A DNA stretch of 64,000 bases from Xanthobacter sp. NM-59 (GCF_021401125.1 NZ_JACBFQ010000001.1:1054001-1118000), one strand, 5' to 3'. Positions 30,264 to 38,659 are shown, numbered from the stretch's first letter. Notes: generated by a model not told the origin, from the letters alone. Numbers and translations: made by a program.

Positions 30264-30394
30264 CGGATTCCAGCGGGCTTCGGCGATGGGGTCGCCATCA
30301 CGTACGCCCCTCAAATTCGAGAGCATCGAAAGAGGCCCTACAAATTCACCCCGGCTGACGCCCGCCTCCGTTCGCCCAAGCCCGCTGGAATCCG
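30264..30394. repeat. inverted repeat and left copy of an 86-bp diverged direct repeat
   Basis: A perfect 17-bp inverted repeat (30264-30280 and 30378-30394; arm CGGATTCCAGCGGGCTT) encloses most of a segment, 30309-30394, that matches 55715-55800 at about 72 of 86 positions. The two copies lie on the chromosome side of the two att-like repeats. They may be remnants of tandem integration or a dispersed intergenic repeat of this genome. Confidence 0.7.
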
Positions 30395-30454
30395 CAGTCA
30401 CAGCAGGGGCACACCACTCTTCAAGGGAGCGGAAAGTCCTTAAAGGTCAATTGT

Positions 30455-30483
30455 ATAAGGCAGATAGAATGGCGGAGACGGAG
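30455..30483. repeat. left attachment-site repeat (att), tRNA-Ser 3'-end derived
   Basis: This 29-bp segment, starting ATAAGGCAGATAGAATGG, occurs again at 55871-55899 with a single mismatch. Read on the minus strand the inner part gives CTCCGTCTCCGCCA, the 3' end of a tRNA-Ser including CCA. It lies 163 bp upstream of the integrase start, the expected place for the recombined site of a tRNA-targeting P4-type integrase. Confidence 0.75.
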
Positions 30484-30609
30484 TCCGACCTACTTCATGT
30501 CGCAGACATCCGCCCACTCCCGCCAACATTTAGAAAATATATGAGCGTCAGTGGATTATAGCGCTTGGCGTTTGTCGGCGTTCCGCGTCGTCCGCTACAA
30601 TCCCGGCCC

Positions 30610-30634
30610 GGCGCTGGGGCAGATGCTGGGGCAG
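30610..30634. repeat. integrase-proximal repeat, also present at the right boundary
   Basis: The 25-bp segment 30610-30634 contains a tandem GCTGGGGCAG and recurs at 55806-55830 with one mismatch. It lies 11 bp before the integrase start codon. It could be an arm-type integrase binding site, or the right copy may mark a lost integrase gene. Confidence 0.6.
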
Positions 30635-30645
30635 TAGGGTGGCGG

Positions 30646-31866
30646 ATGGGACGCGAGACCAAGCGACTGAATGCACGCACTGTGGCGACCCTCACCACAC
30701 CCGGACGCCATGCCGATGGAGGCAATCTCTACCTGTCTATCTCCAGCAATGGCGGCCGGCGGTGGATCTTCCTGTTTCGATGGGAGGGCCGGCAGCTGGA
30801 AATGGGGCTCGGCTCGGCACGCGATGTCTCCCTCGCACGGGCGCGGGAATTGGCAGATGCGGCCAGGGCGAAGCTGGCGGAGGGCATCAATCCCTTGCAT
30901 CTGAAGCGGAGCGAGCGGGTCATTCCCACCTTCGGCGAGGCAGCGGACGCCCTGGTGAACGACATCGCGCCCGGCTTCCGAAATGCCAAGCACCTCGAAC
31001 AGTGGCGTATGACCCTGACGGAGTATGCGGCGCCGCTGCGGTCCAAGTCGGTTGCCGAGATCACCACCGAGGATGTGCTCTCGGTGCTGAAGCCCATCTG
31101 GACCACGAAGAGCGAAACGGCCTCCCGGCTGCGCGGGCGCATTGAGCGCGTCCTGGATGCGGCCAAGGCCAAGGGCGATCGGTCGGGCGAAAATCCCGCC
31201 CGTTGGCGTGGCCATCTCGACAGCCTCCTGCCCAAACGCCAGAAGCTCCAGCGCGGTCACCACGCCGCTATGGCCTATTCGGCGGTGCCCGCCTTCATGA
31301 CGCGATTGCACGCCCTCTCGGGTTCATCGAGCCTTGCGCTTGAGTTCCTGATCCTGACCGCCGCGCGCTCCGGGGAAATCCGAGAGGCCGTCTGGTCGGA
31401 GATTGATCTCGACACCAGGGTCTGGTCGGTTCCGGCACACCGCATGAAAGCCGGGCGGGCGCACCGTGTGCCCCTCTCCGAATCAGCCCTGGATGTGCTG
31501 CGGCGCGCGAAGGAGCTTCAGGAGCACCCTGAAGGCGACGCCTTCATCTTTCCCGGAGGAAAGCCGGGCAAGGCTCTGTCGGTGATGGCGCTGGACATGC
31601 TGCTGCGGCGTCTCAAGATCGAGGACACGGTGCACGGTTTCCGTTCGTCTTTTCGAGATTGGGCGGGCGAGGAGACGCCCTTTCCACGGGAGGTCGCGGA
31701 GGCGGCGCTGGCCCACACCGTGGGTGACGCCGTGGAGCGCGCCTACCGGCGTGCGGATGCTCTCGAAAAACGGCGTCAGTTGATGGAGGCGTGGGCGACC
31801 TTCCTGGCTCAGAAGCCAGGCGATCCGAAGCCGGTCGTTCCGGCGGAAGGCAACAGCGAAGCGTAA
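30646..31866 (+). CDS. int: tyrosine recombinase, P4-type integrase
   Basis: The integrase inserts and excises the element at its att site. It is 406 residues from ATG 30646. The N-terminus is the DUF4102 arm-binding domain (TTPGRHADGGNLYLSIS, RARELADAARAKLAEG), then a SAM-like core-binding domain and the catalytic domain with R241 (AARSGEIR), H330-x-x-R333 (HGFRSSFRDW), H357 (ALAHTV) and the nucleophile Y367 (AYRR). All catalytic residues are present. Its position beside a tRNA-derived repeat marks this as the left end of the island. Confidence 0.95.
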   Translation: MGRETKRLNARTVATLTTPGRHADGGNLYLSISSNGGRRWIFLFRWEGRQLEMGLGSARDVSLARARELADAARAKLAEGINPLHLKRSERVIPTFGEAADALVNDIAPGFRNAKHLEQWRMTLTEYAAPLRSKSVAEITTEDVLSVLKPIWTTKSETASRLRGRIERVLDAAKAKGDRSGENPARWRGHLDSLLPKRQKLQRGHHAAMAYSAVPAFMTRLHALSGSSSLALEFLILTAARSGEIREAVWSEIDLDTRVWSVPAHRMKAGRAHRVPLSESALDVLRRAKELQEHPEGDAFIFPGGKPGKALSVMALDMLLRRLKIEDTVHGFRSSFRDWAGEETPFPREVAEAALAHTVGDAVERAYRRADALEKRRQLMEAWATFLAQKPGDPKPVVPAEGNSEA

Positions 31867-31930
31867 CACCTGAGCGGGCTGATCAATAAGTCTATCAGCA
31901 GTGGCCGCCCTGGCGATGGCAGAGCGCATG

Positions 31931-33757
31931 TCAAGGCCTGTTGCTTACGCTACCCCTGCGTGCCAGATCCATTCTGACAAGCGCTGCACGCAGGGCGATG
32001 GATGACCGCAGCTTAAGCAGGGCGGAATATTCGCAACCTCGATACGAGTAGATGCACAGGGAGCGGTAGCTCCAGTAGACCCGATCGCTCAATAGAGTTC
32101 CGAACGATCGAAAGGCCTTCCAGAACTCGCCATAATGGCCGAATGCGGCCAACGCCTCCAACAGCTCTTGGCAGGTTAGTTGATCCTTGTCATAAACTCT
32201 TCTGTAGGCAGCGACCCGCCCAACAATATTGTTCAGCTGGGAAAAACTGTCGAGCAATGGTAGCAGGCGATCGATATCGGCAGCATTGTCAGTCGCACTT
32301 CCTATCTGAAGTTGCACTTTGAGATCGTCAGCGGCCGTCCGTATGAGATGGAGATCCTGCCATTCTCCCCGGCTGTAACGGACTTTTGCTGCGACGCTCA
32401 TCCTGTCGGGATCGAGGTTTTCCCCGATGATTCTCCTCACGACTTTACCGATCACCGGAAGCTGTCGAAGGGCCTTCGCTACGAGCATGTCTAGATATGC
32501 ACATTGAGCGTCGTGCACGTGGGTATCGAATGCTATGCGATCCTCTACCAGTGTATCCGCTGCACGGGCATGCCGTCGTCTGACCCGTAACAGCCCGACG
32601 ATATTGCCGGACGTATAGTGTCTGCCTGCTTCGACAAAATGATCTCGAAGCCAATCGTCTGGGTTCTCCGTCCGGTCCCGGCGGGCGCTGATCGTCCGAA
32701 CGACGTCAATCGACTTGCGATACGAACCGACACGCTCGAGCATGCTAGCGCGTAGATCAAGCGCCTGCAGGCTCTGTGACGCTACCGGGGTTAACTGCGC
32801 GAGTGCAGCAGCGGTCCCTACGGGACATGCGATGGAATGCAGGAACTCGGCTCGCCAGAGGTTGAAGGCATCCTGCTTGGCGGCCTCAGCGGCGAAAAGC
32901 GACGCTACGAGCTTCGGTTCTGACCAATCGGCCTCGAATCTCGATTTGCCAACAAGGAGCGCCGAAAACATCCTGTCGAACCCGCCGCCGCTTGCAAAGA
33001 CGTTTGGAAAGTCCTGAGGATGCTGATGGACGTAGCGTAGATTATGGCTGGCATAGCTCAGCTCTTGGAGCGGGTCGGCTCGACCGAACAGCCACACCAT
33101 GCGTGTATAGGGAGACCTGAAGAGGACCGGACAGATATCGAAATCACGGCCCGAGTAGCCCACCACTACAAGGTCGCGGCCACGGATGAGCTCCATCAGG
33201 AAATTTTGTTTCCACTTGGGGAGCATACCCTCCTGGGAGAGGCGGAAGACGAGCGATGATGGCTGGCTGACACAGCCGTGGATCTTGAATAAGGCTCTCT
33301 CGCGGGCAAGGTCTATTGTGTCACGCTGAGGTTTATCGATGACCGGAGTTGCGGCGATACCAGCGTGTTCGAAGAGCGTGTCGTAATTCGTCGTGATGAT
33401 GTGAGCGAAGTGTCCAGCGTCAACTGCCTCTTTCACCGCAAGATGATAGCGGTTCCACCGGCCTTGTGAGTAGGTTTGCCGAAGGGCATCCTGACAAAAT
33501 AGTATGTCTGGATAGTGCTGCAGAACGACCTCAAAAGGAGCATCAAGAGCGATCCTCTCGATGGTCGCTCTGGCGCCGGTCGTAAGGCCGAGGCTTTGGT
33601 CTGCCGTGGCCATAGGCGGACGTACCAAGCGCTGGATAAGCCCGTCGCTTACCAATTTGCCATTAGGCAAATTGCTTTCCTTGTCGGCCGACATGCCGCT
33701 GCCAACCAGCAGCACAGCGCCTTTGAACTGCGCATAGTCGAAGTCTTGGTGGATCAT
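31931..33757 (-). CDS. SIR2-like domain protein, candidate anti-phage NADase
   Basis: The first 280 residues form a SIR2-like (SIR2_2) domain: nucleotide loop VGSGMS (residues 18-23), TTNYD (122-126), catalytic-type His160 in KIHG, and GYSGRD further on. In defence proteins of this kind the domain degrades NAD+ after phage sensing and kills the cell. The remaining 320 residues are helical and not recognised; they may be the sensor. ATG 33755-33757 is chosen, close to the conserved core; in-frame ATG at 33805 and GTG at 33829 are alternatives. It stands alone, convergent with the integrase gene. The defence role is inferred from family and island context. Confidence 0.8.
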   Translation of the reverse strand: MIHQDFDYAQFKGAVLLVGSGMSADKESNLPNGKLVSDGLIQRLVRPPMATADQSLGLTTGARATIERIALDAPFEVVLQHYPDILFCQDALRQTYSQGRWNRYHLAVKEAVDAGHFAHIITTNYDTLFEHAGIAATPVIDKPQRDTIDLARERALFKIHGCVSQPSSLVFRLSQEGMLPKWKQNFLMELIRGRDLVVVGYSGRDFDICPVLFRSPYTRMVWLFGRADPLQELSYASHNLRYVHQHPQDFPNVFASGGGFDRMFSALLVGKSRFEADWSEPKLVASLFAAEAAKQDAFNLWRAEFLHSIACPVGTAAALAQLTPVASQSLQALDLRASMLERVGSYRKSIDVVRTISARRDRTENPDDWLRDHFVEAGRHYTSGNIVGLLRVRRRHARAADTLVEDRIAFDTHVHDAQCAYLDMLVAKALRQLPVIGKVVRRIIGENLDPDRMSVAAKVRYSRGEWQDLHLIRTAADDLKVQLQIGSATDNAADIDRLLPLLDSFSQLNNIVGRVAAYRRVYDKDQLTCQELLEALAAFGHYGEFWKAFRSFGTLLSDRVYWSYRSLCIYSYRGCEYSALLKLRSSIALRAALVRMDLARRGSVSNRP

Positions 33758-33835
33758 CGGTGTTCTTTCGGGCCGAAAGCACTCTCGTACAACGACGCAC
33801 TCCATACGGGCAATTAAACTATCCTCCACCTGAAG

Positions 33836-34206
33836 TTAGGCGGTGTGGGCGGATTTGATAAGGATGAAGCTGAAAGCGAGGGCGAGGATTGCGGGGAAGC
33901 CGCGCTCCGTCTTCCCGCAGCGCAGGGCGACGCGCTTGAAGCGCTTGAGCCTGCCGAAGCACTGCGTGATGCGGGCTCGGCTCTTATAGAGCGCCTTCGG
34001 GCGAGAAAGCTGGGCGGTCCTTCGTGTTGGATTTGAACGGGATGGCGGGCGCGATGCCGCGCGCTCGGGCCCGCGCCCGGTTGGCCTTGGCGTTCTAGCC
34101 CTTGCCGGCGAGGACGGCACGCGGCCTGACATCGGGTCCAAGATCCAGCAGCAGCTTGAAGAGCGGGCTATCGCCGGCCTCGCCGCCGGTCAGGTGGAAG
34201 GCGATC
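33836..34206 (-). pseudogene. IS5-family transposase C-terminal remnant
   Basis: The minus strand encodes IAFHLTGGEAGDSPLFKLL near 34200, then an amber codon in place of the usual Gly-Tyr-Asp, then ANRARARARGIAPAIPF, a frameshift, and the well-preserved end ALYKSRARITQCFGRLKRF to ALAFSFILIKSAHTA. This is the C-terminal third of an IS5/IS427-type transposase with one stop and one shift. The 5' part is missing; an old integrase fragment adjoins it. Confidence 0.8.
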
Positions 34207-34424
34207 CGCTACCTCAGTGGCGCCGAATGCGCACGACTGCTGAACGCGTGCCCAGAGGCGCTTCGTTCATTGGTACGCGGCGCGCTGCTGATACGCGCAT
34301 CACCGAGAAGCACTATGCCCATCTCGCGCCGTCCTACGTTGCCGACACCATCCGGGCGGCCTTTCCGAAGCTTGGGATCGTACCGGAGAGCAATGTGAGG
34401 GAATTGGCGCCAAAGAAGGGATGA
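34201..34424 (+). pseudogene. tyrosine integrase remnant
   Basis: Two pieces of a phage-type integrase are joined here: AIRYLSGAECARLLNACPE at 34201 onward, and in another frame DTRITEKHYAHLAPSYVADT ending PKLGIVPES before TGA 34422-34424. The middle of the catalytic domain is deleted. KHYAHL contains the usual nucleophile tyrosine region. It shows that at least one earlier element was integrated here. Confidence 0.75.
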
Positions 34425-34567
34425 CACGCAGACTTACGCGGCGTCGTCACCGACAGAGGTGCCGCTTCTTCCACTCGGAGCGCGATGATGCACCATGTCT
34501 TGGCATCTGGTACTCGGCCAGGATGTCGGACGCAGTGTGCCTCCGCAAGTCAGGCGAGCACTCCTCT

Positions 34568-34860
34568 TCAGGCTGCCTGGTTCGGTGCCACGGTCAGGTG
34601 AAGGCCCAGGGCGCCGATCACCTTCATAATGGTGGCCAACTCGGGGTTCCCCTCCGCGCTCAGCGCCCGGTAGAGGCTCTCCAGCGAGAGGCCCGCCTCC
34701 GGGCCAGCTCGGTCATGCCCTTGGCGCGGGCGATGTCGCCCAGCGCGGCGGTGAGCAACACGGAATCGTCTTCTTCGAGCACAACCTCCAGAAACACGAC
34801 AATACTCTCGTCGCTGTCGAGGTGTTTGGCCACGTCCCAGTAAGTGGTTTTGATGGCCAT
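34568..34860 (-). pseudogene. higA: HigA-like addiction module antitoxin, frameshifted
   Basis: Starting at ATG 34858-34860, the product MAIKTTYWDVAKHLDS matches the N-terminus of the HI1420-type antidote family (HTH antitoxin). After MTELAR the frame breaks: a missing G in what should be CCCGGGAGG restores the reading GLSLESLYRALSAEGNPELA and the end HLTVAPNQAA at TGA. So the gene differs from an intact antitoxin by one base. The partner toxin gene lies 4 bp upstream and is also broken. Confidence 0.8.
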
Positions 34861-34864
34861 CGCT

Positions 34865-35159
34865 TCAATCCTTCGTCTCGCGCGCCAGCACCTTCGCTGC
34901 GTCTATATCTTGGGATTGGATGCCTTTGTTCCCGCGATACAGCAGGATCACCAGCACCTTGTCCCGCTGGACGAAATAGACCCGATAGCCCGGCCCATAA
35001 TGGATGCGCATCTCGCTGACGCCTTCGCCCACCGGCGCCGCGTTGCCTGCATCGCCGATGGTGAGGTGCTCGATGCGCGCGAGGATCTTCGTCCGCTCTC
35101 ATGTCCCGAAGCCCGACGAACCATCTCGCGTAAGTCGCGGTCTGTCGGATTTCGATCAT
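34865..35159 (-). pseudogene. higB: HigB/RelE-like toxin, frameshifted
   Basis: From ATG 35157-35159 the product starts MIEIRQTATYARWFVGLRD, typical of HigB-type mRNA-interferase toxins of the RelE superfamily. After about 20 codons one base must be skipped to recover TKILARIEHLTIGDAGN, then RIHYGPGYRVYFVQRDKVLV and the end KVLARETKD at TGA 34865-34867. Both genes of the pair therefore carry single-base disruptions while the rest is well preserved. Confidence 0.8.
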
Positions 35160-35334
35160 GCCGAAAATGTAGCCCATGGGCTACAAGCTACCCATGTCCC
35201 GGAGGCCGTCTCATGCACCATTCGACCTATGCCCGGAATTGACGTAGCGCCGGTGTATAAGTTCAACCCACGAGAGAAATGCGGATTGCCATTGGGTTGG
35301 TCGCACCCTGGCGCACACCACATCGCGGGGACGC

Positions 35335-36360
35335 ATGAGCTGGTTTGGCAGACTGACGGGCTTTGAAGAGGCCGGCTATCACGAGACAAAGGACCGGCTG
35401 GAGGTCCGGGACGGACGCCTGCACTCGGGTGCCAATGGCCGGTCCTTCGGCATCGGCACTTTGGAGCTGGTGTCGCTGGACGAGCTGCGGCGCCGCGCTG
35501 GGGTGCCGGGCGACACGGGCGGCCTGAAGGTCGACTTCATCCACGCGGATGCCCGGCGGTTGCATCGGCGGCAGGAGAACGCCGGGGCGCTGTTCCAGGT
35601 GGCGTCCCAGTTCAACCTCTTGGAGATGGTGGGCTACGACGTGACCCCGGAGCGTGGCGTTGCCAAGTACGAGAGTGACCCCACCCAGGGCCCAGCCTGC
35701 GCCATAGCAGCCGGCGCAGCTACCATCTTCCGCAACTATTTCGCCCCCGTGGGTGGCGGCATCGGCCAGACCCGCGACCGGCAGCTCGACGGCTTGGCGG
35801 ACCTCGGCGCCCGGCTCGGCGCGCTGACCGGCCGCCCCGTGAGCGATCTGTGGGAGATGCGCAACGGCTACGCCCTGTGCACGAAGGACGGCCTTGCCGC
35901 CATCGACGCGGCCGTGGCGGGTCTCGACGCCGAAGGGTTGGGCACCCTACGTGGCCTGCTGCGGATCGGGGTCCATGCCGATGTGGAGGTGACGGATGAG
36001 CCCGAGACGCCGGGCCAGAACGTGACGCAGGCTTTCTGCTCGGCGCTGCCGGTGAGCTACCAACGCAGCGTGCCCAAGGCGCTGTGGGCCACTTTCGCGA
36101 GCCTGGTGCTGGAGGCCGCCTATGAGGCGACCTTGCTCTGCGCCCTGGAGAACCTCGCGCGCGGCGGTTCGCAACGCGTGTACCTGACCCGGCTCGGCGG
36201 CGGGGCCTTCGGCAATGACGACCGCTGGATCAACGACGCCATCTTGCGCGCCCTGGAGCTGGCGCGGGCGTGGCCCCTCGACGTGCGCATCGTGGTGCGG
36301 GACCTCGGCGGGGTCGAGGGGCTGCGGTCCAACCTGAAGGCACGGGGGCTGGCTTCATAG
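35335..36360 (+). CDS. conserved protein of unknown function, possibly macrodomain/PARG-like
   Basis: The 341-residue product has no assigned function that I can name. Striking conserved-looking blocks are NAGALFQVASQFNLLEM (82-98), TQGPACAIAAGAATIFRNYF (117-136), GGG at 140-142 followed by GQTRDRQLD (144-152), and LTRLGGGAFGN near residues 285-295. The glycine triplets with nearby acidic residues recall ADP-ribose-binding macrodomains of the PARG type. If so, it would bind or remove ADP-ribose, which fits an island with other NAD-related conflict genes. This fold guess is weak and needs structural comparison. Confidence 0.6.
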   Translation: MSWFGRLTGFEEAGYHETKDRLEVRDGRLHSGANGRSFGIGTLELVSLDELRRRAGVPGDTGGLKVDFIHADARRLHRRQENAGALFQVASQFNLLEMVGYDVTPERGVAKYESDPTQGPACAIAAGAATIFRNYFAPVGGGIGQTRDRQLDGLADLGARLGALTGRPVSDLWEMRNGYALCTKDGLAAIDAAVAGLDAEGLGTLRGLLRIGVHADVEVTDEPETPGQNVTQAFCSALPVSYQRSVPKALWATFASLVLEAAYEATLLCALENLARGGSQRVYLTRLGGGAFGNDDRWINDAILRALELARAWPLDVRIVVRDLGGVEGLRSNLKARGLAS

Positions 36361-36415
36361 CAGGACGGCAGAAGGTACTCCCGTCCATCGCAGCAACCGT
36401 TCCGCCGATTCCAGG

Positions 36416-37138
36416 ATGTCCCGCATGTCCGCCAAGAAAATCGTGGTCTATTACCGCACACGCCCCGGCGAGCCCGTGGCCTCAGCGGCGGCGCTGGATG
36501 AGCAGAAAGCCGCCGTCGCGGCCGACCTCGCACAGCGCGATGTCACTGTCGTCGGTGAGTTCTGCGAAACGGATGACGGCGGGCTGGTGCGTCCGGCCCT
36601 GGCGGCGGCGCAACGGGCCTGCAACGCAGCCGGCGCGACCCTGCTCATTGCCAGCGTCGAGGCCATCGGCCGAGGGAACCCGTTCGTGCCCGCCATTTCC
36701 AGTGTGCCGGTGGAGTTCCTCCCGCGCAGCCCCGAGCCGCTCGGCAGCTTTATTCCCTGCCCGACAGGCCGAGGCGAGCAGGTGGCCCTTTGGCTGCGGC
36801 GGCACGGGGATGACCGGCGCATGTCCGTCTGCCTCGCCAATCCTGGGGCGGAGCCGTTGACCGGGATCGAGGTCGCCTCAGCCGGCATCACGGCGCAGCT
36901 TTCCGATCCCGAGACCGGCGGGCCACTCACCACTTCGGTTTCGACCCGGCACTTTCCGAGCCTTCCTGCCGGCAAATGCCTGATCGTCGATCACTATGAT
37001 CCGCAGACGGATGGCGATGGCCTCACCGGATATGAGGTGAGCTTCACGGACCACGGCGGCCAATGCCGCACGGGACGCATCTATGTGGACAAAGGGGGCC
37101 CCACGCGTTTTTGGATGCGCCTTCAGATGACACCATAA
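36416..37138 (+). CDS. resolvase-like N-terminal domain fused to an unknown C-terminal domain
   Basis: Residues 6-85 resemble the catalytic domain of serine recombinases (IVVYYRTRPGEPVASAA, ALDEQKAAVAADLAQRDVTV, ACNAAGATLLIASVEAIG), but the position of the nucleophilic Ser after Tyr-x-Arg is not a Ser, so recombinase activity is unlikely. The rest of the 240 residues looks beta-rich (GIEVASAGITAQLSDPETG, GYEVSFTDHGGQCRTGRIYV) and is not recognised. It lies 55 bp after the previous gene on the same strand, suggesting co-transcription. Confidence 0.6.
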   Translation: MSRMSAKKIVVYYRTRPGEPVASAAALDEQKAAVAADLAQRDVTVVGEFCETDDGGLVRPALAAAQRACNAAGATLLIASVEAIGRGNPFVPAISSVPVEFLPRSPEPLGSFIPCPTGRGEQVALWLRRHGDDRRMSVCLANPGAEPLTGIEVASAGITAQLSDPETGGPLTTSVSTRHFPSLPAGKCLIVDHYDPQTDGDGLTGYEVSFTDHGGQCRTGRIYVDKGGPTRFWMRLQMTP

Positions 37139-37171
37139 GCGCGCCTTCTCGGCCCCGGCCGCCACGCCATC

Positions 37172-37417
37172 TCACTCGGCCGGCACGTCGCGCACCTGCC
37201 GGAGCAGGCCCAAGGGGTCGACGCCGATGGCTTCGGCCAAAGCGAGAAACTCGATCACGTCGATGCGGCGCTCGTTGCGTTCGATGTCGGCCACATAGGA
37301 TTGCGGACGACCCAGCCGCTCGGCCACGGCCGCCTGGGTGAGGCCGGCCGTCTTGCGGGCCTCGATCACCAATTGGCGCAGGCAGGCATAGCGGGGCTGG
37401 CGCAGGTCACGCGGCAC
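37172..37417 (-). CDS. XRE-family helix-turn-helix regulator
   Basis: The 81-residue protein is almost entirely one Cro/C1-type HTH domain: LVIEARKTAGLTQAAVAERL, then GRPQSYVADIERNERRIDV. It starts at GTG 37415-37417 with GGAAG upstream. It is divergent from the WYL regulator gene and a 9-bp palindrome lies just in front of its start, so it probably controls itself and the neighbour. Confidence 0.85.
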   Translation of the reverse strand: MPRDLRQPRYACLRQLVIEARKTAGLTQAAVAERLGRPQSYVADIERNERRIDVIEFLALAEAIGVDPLGLLRQVRDVPAE

Positions 37418-37426
37418 ATCGAGCTT

Positions 37427-37457
37427 CCGATCCCCAATGGGATTTTGAGGGGATCGG
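37427..37457. promoter_or_regulatory. palindromic operator between the XRE and WYL genes
   Basis: CCGATCCCC (37427-37435) and GGGGATCGG (37449-37457) form a perfect 9-bp inverted repeat with 13 bp between the arms, 10 bp upstream of the XRE start. Beyond it a direct repeat TAATCGA occurs at 37463-37469 and 37479-37485. Both are good candidates for regulator binding in the divergent promoter. Confidence 0.65.
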
Positions 37458-37597
37458 TGAGTTAATCGACTTTTCGGATAATCGAGATTTCAGATAAAAT
37501 GCCGCATTGTGCCTCCACTCACTCGCTCTCAAGTTGCGGCGCTGCGACGTCCGGCACGGGCGGGTGGAAGGCGGAACGGGAAGGGCGGATTCATTCC

Positions 37598-38608
37598 ATG
37601 GTAAGCAAGGACAGGAAGCCCACTGAGGACAGCCGCTTCAGCAAGGTGAAAGTCGCCCTGGACCTGGCGCTGTACCTTGCCGCGAACACCAGCGGCCGGA
37701 CCATCGACGACATCCAGCAGGAATATGAGCTGTCCCGCCGCACCGCCGAGCGCATGCGCGATCTGGTGGAGGAAGCCTTCGGCGAACTGGAGCGCCTGCC
37801 AGACTACGAGTCGAATGGACCGAAGGTGCGCTACCGCCTGCCTTTGCCCAAGGGCTTCAGCTTCCTCACCATGCCCACGGCGGAGGAACTGGCGGAACTC
37901 AGCAACCTTGCAGAGGCCATGCGGGCCCGTGACCCCGCGCGGGCCGACCTGCTCGACAGCCTCCGGCGGAAGATCGGCGCGGCCCTGCTGCCAAAGGAGG
38001 CGTTGCGCCTTGACCCGGATATCGAGGCCCATCTGAGCACGGAGGTGTGGGCCCATGTGCCCGGCCCCGCGCAGCTCTGCCGGCCCGAGGTGCTGAAGAC
38101 CCTCCGCCACGCCCTTCTGGCCGAGCGCGCGGTGGAGGTCCGCTACCGCAAGATCGGGGAGGAAGAGCCTCACCTCTATCGCCTCGTGCCGTTCGGTCTC
38201 ATCCTGGGCACGCGCCACTATATCGTCTCGGGTTTTCTTGACCGGCCGAAGCCCCATCTGCTGCGCCTCGACCGCATCGACCATGTCACCGAGCTGGCCG
38301 AGCCCGGCCGCCGGCCGGAAGGCTTCGACCTTCGGGCCTATGCCGATCGCTCCTTCGGCTTCTTCCAGGAAGAGCCGGAGCGCATCGAGCTGCTGTTCGC
38401 TCCCGCCGCTGCCGCCGAGGCCCGCAACACCGCCTTCCACCCGACGCAGGAGATGCAGGAGCTGGAAGACGGGCGCCTTCAGGTAACCTTAGAGGCCGGC
38501 GGTCTCATGGAGCTGGCGCATTTCCTGGCCCCCTGGCGTGACCATGTGGAGGCGGTGCGGCCGGAACGTCTGCGCAGCTTGCTGTCACAAACTGAGCGAG
38601 CAACGTGA
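37598..38608 (+). CDS. WYL-domain transcriptional regulator
   Basis: The 336-residue protein has an N-terminal winged HTH (TSGRTIDDIQQEYELSRRTA) and a WYL ligand-binding domain (LLAERAVEVRYRKIGEEEP, YRLVPFGLILGTRHYIVSG), then a C-terminal extension. Regulators of this build (BrxR/CapW-like) often control phage-defence genes and respond to nucleic acid or nucleotide ligands. ATG 37598 is used; the longer frame to 37499 runs through the operator region. Family assignment is firm, the defence link is inferred from context. Confidence 0.88.
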   Translation: MVSKDRKPTEDSRFSKVKVALDLALYLAANTSGRTIDDIQQEYELSRRTAERMRDLVEEAFGELERLPDYESNGPKVRYRLPLPKGFSFLTMPTAEELAELSNLAEAMRARDPARADLLDSLRRKIGAALLPKEALRLDPDIEAHLSTEVWAHVPGPAQLCRPEVLKTLRHALLAERAVEVRYRKIGEEEPHLYRLVPFGLILGTRHYIVSGFLDRPKPHLLRLDRIDHVTELAEPGRRPEGFDLRAYADRSFGFFQEEPERIELLFAPAAAAEARNTAFHPTQEMQELEDGRLQVTLEAGGLMELAHFLAPWRDHVEAVRPERLRSLLSQTERAT

Positions 38609-38659
38609 ATGCAGGGTGCGCCCTGAGGGCGTAACGGCATCGAACAGGACGAGGTCACA

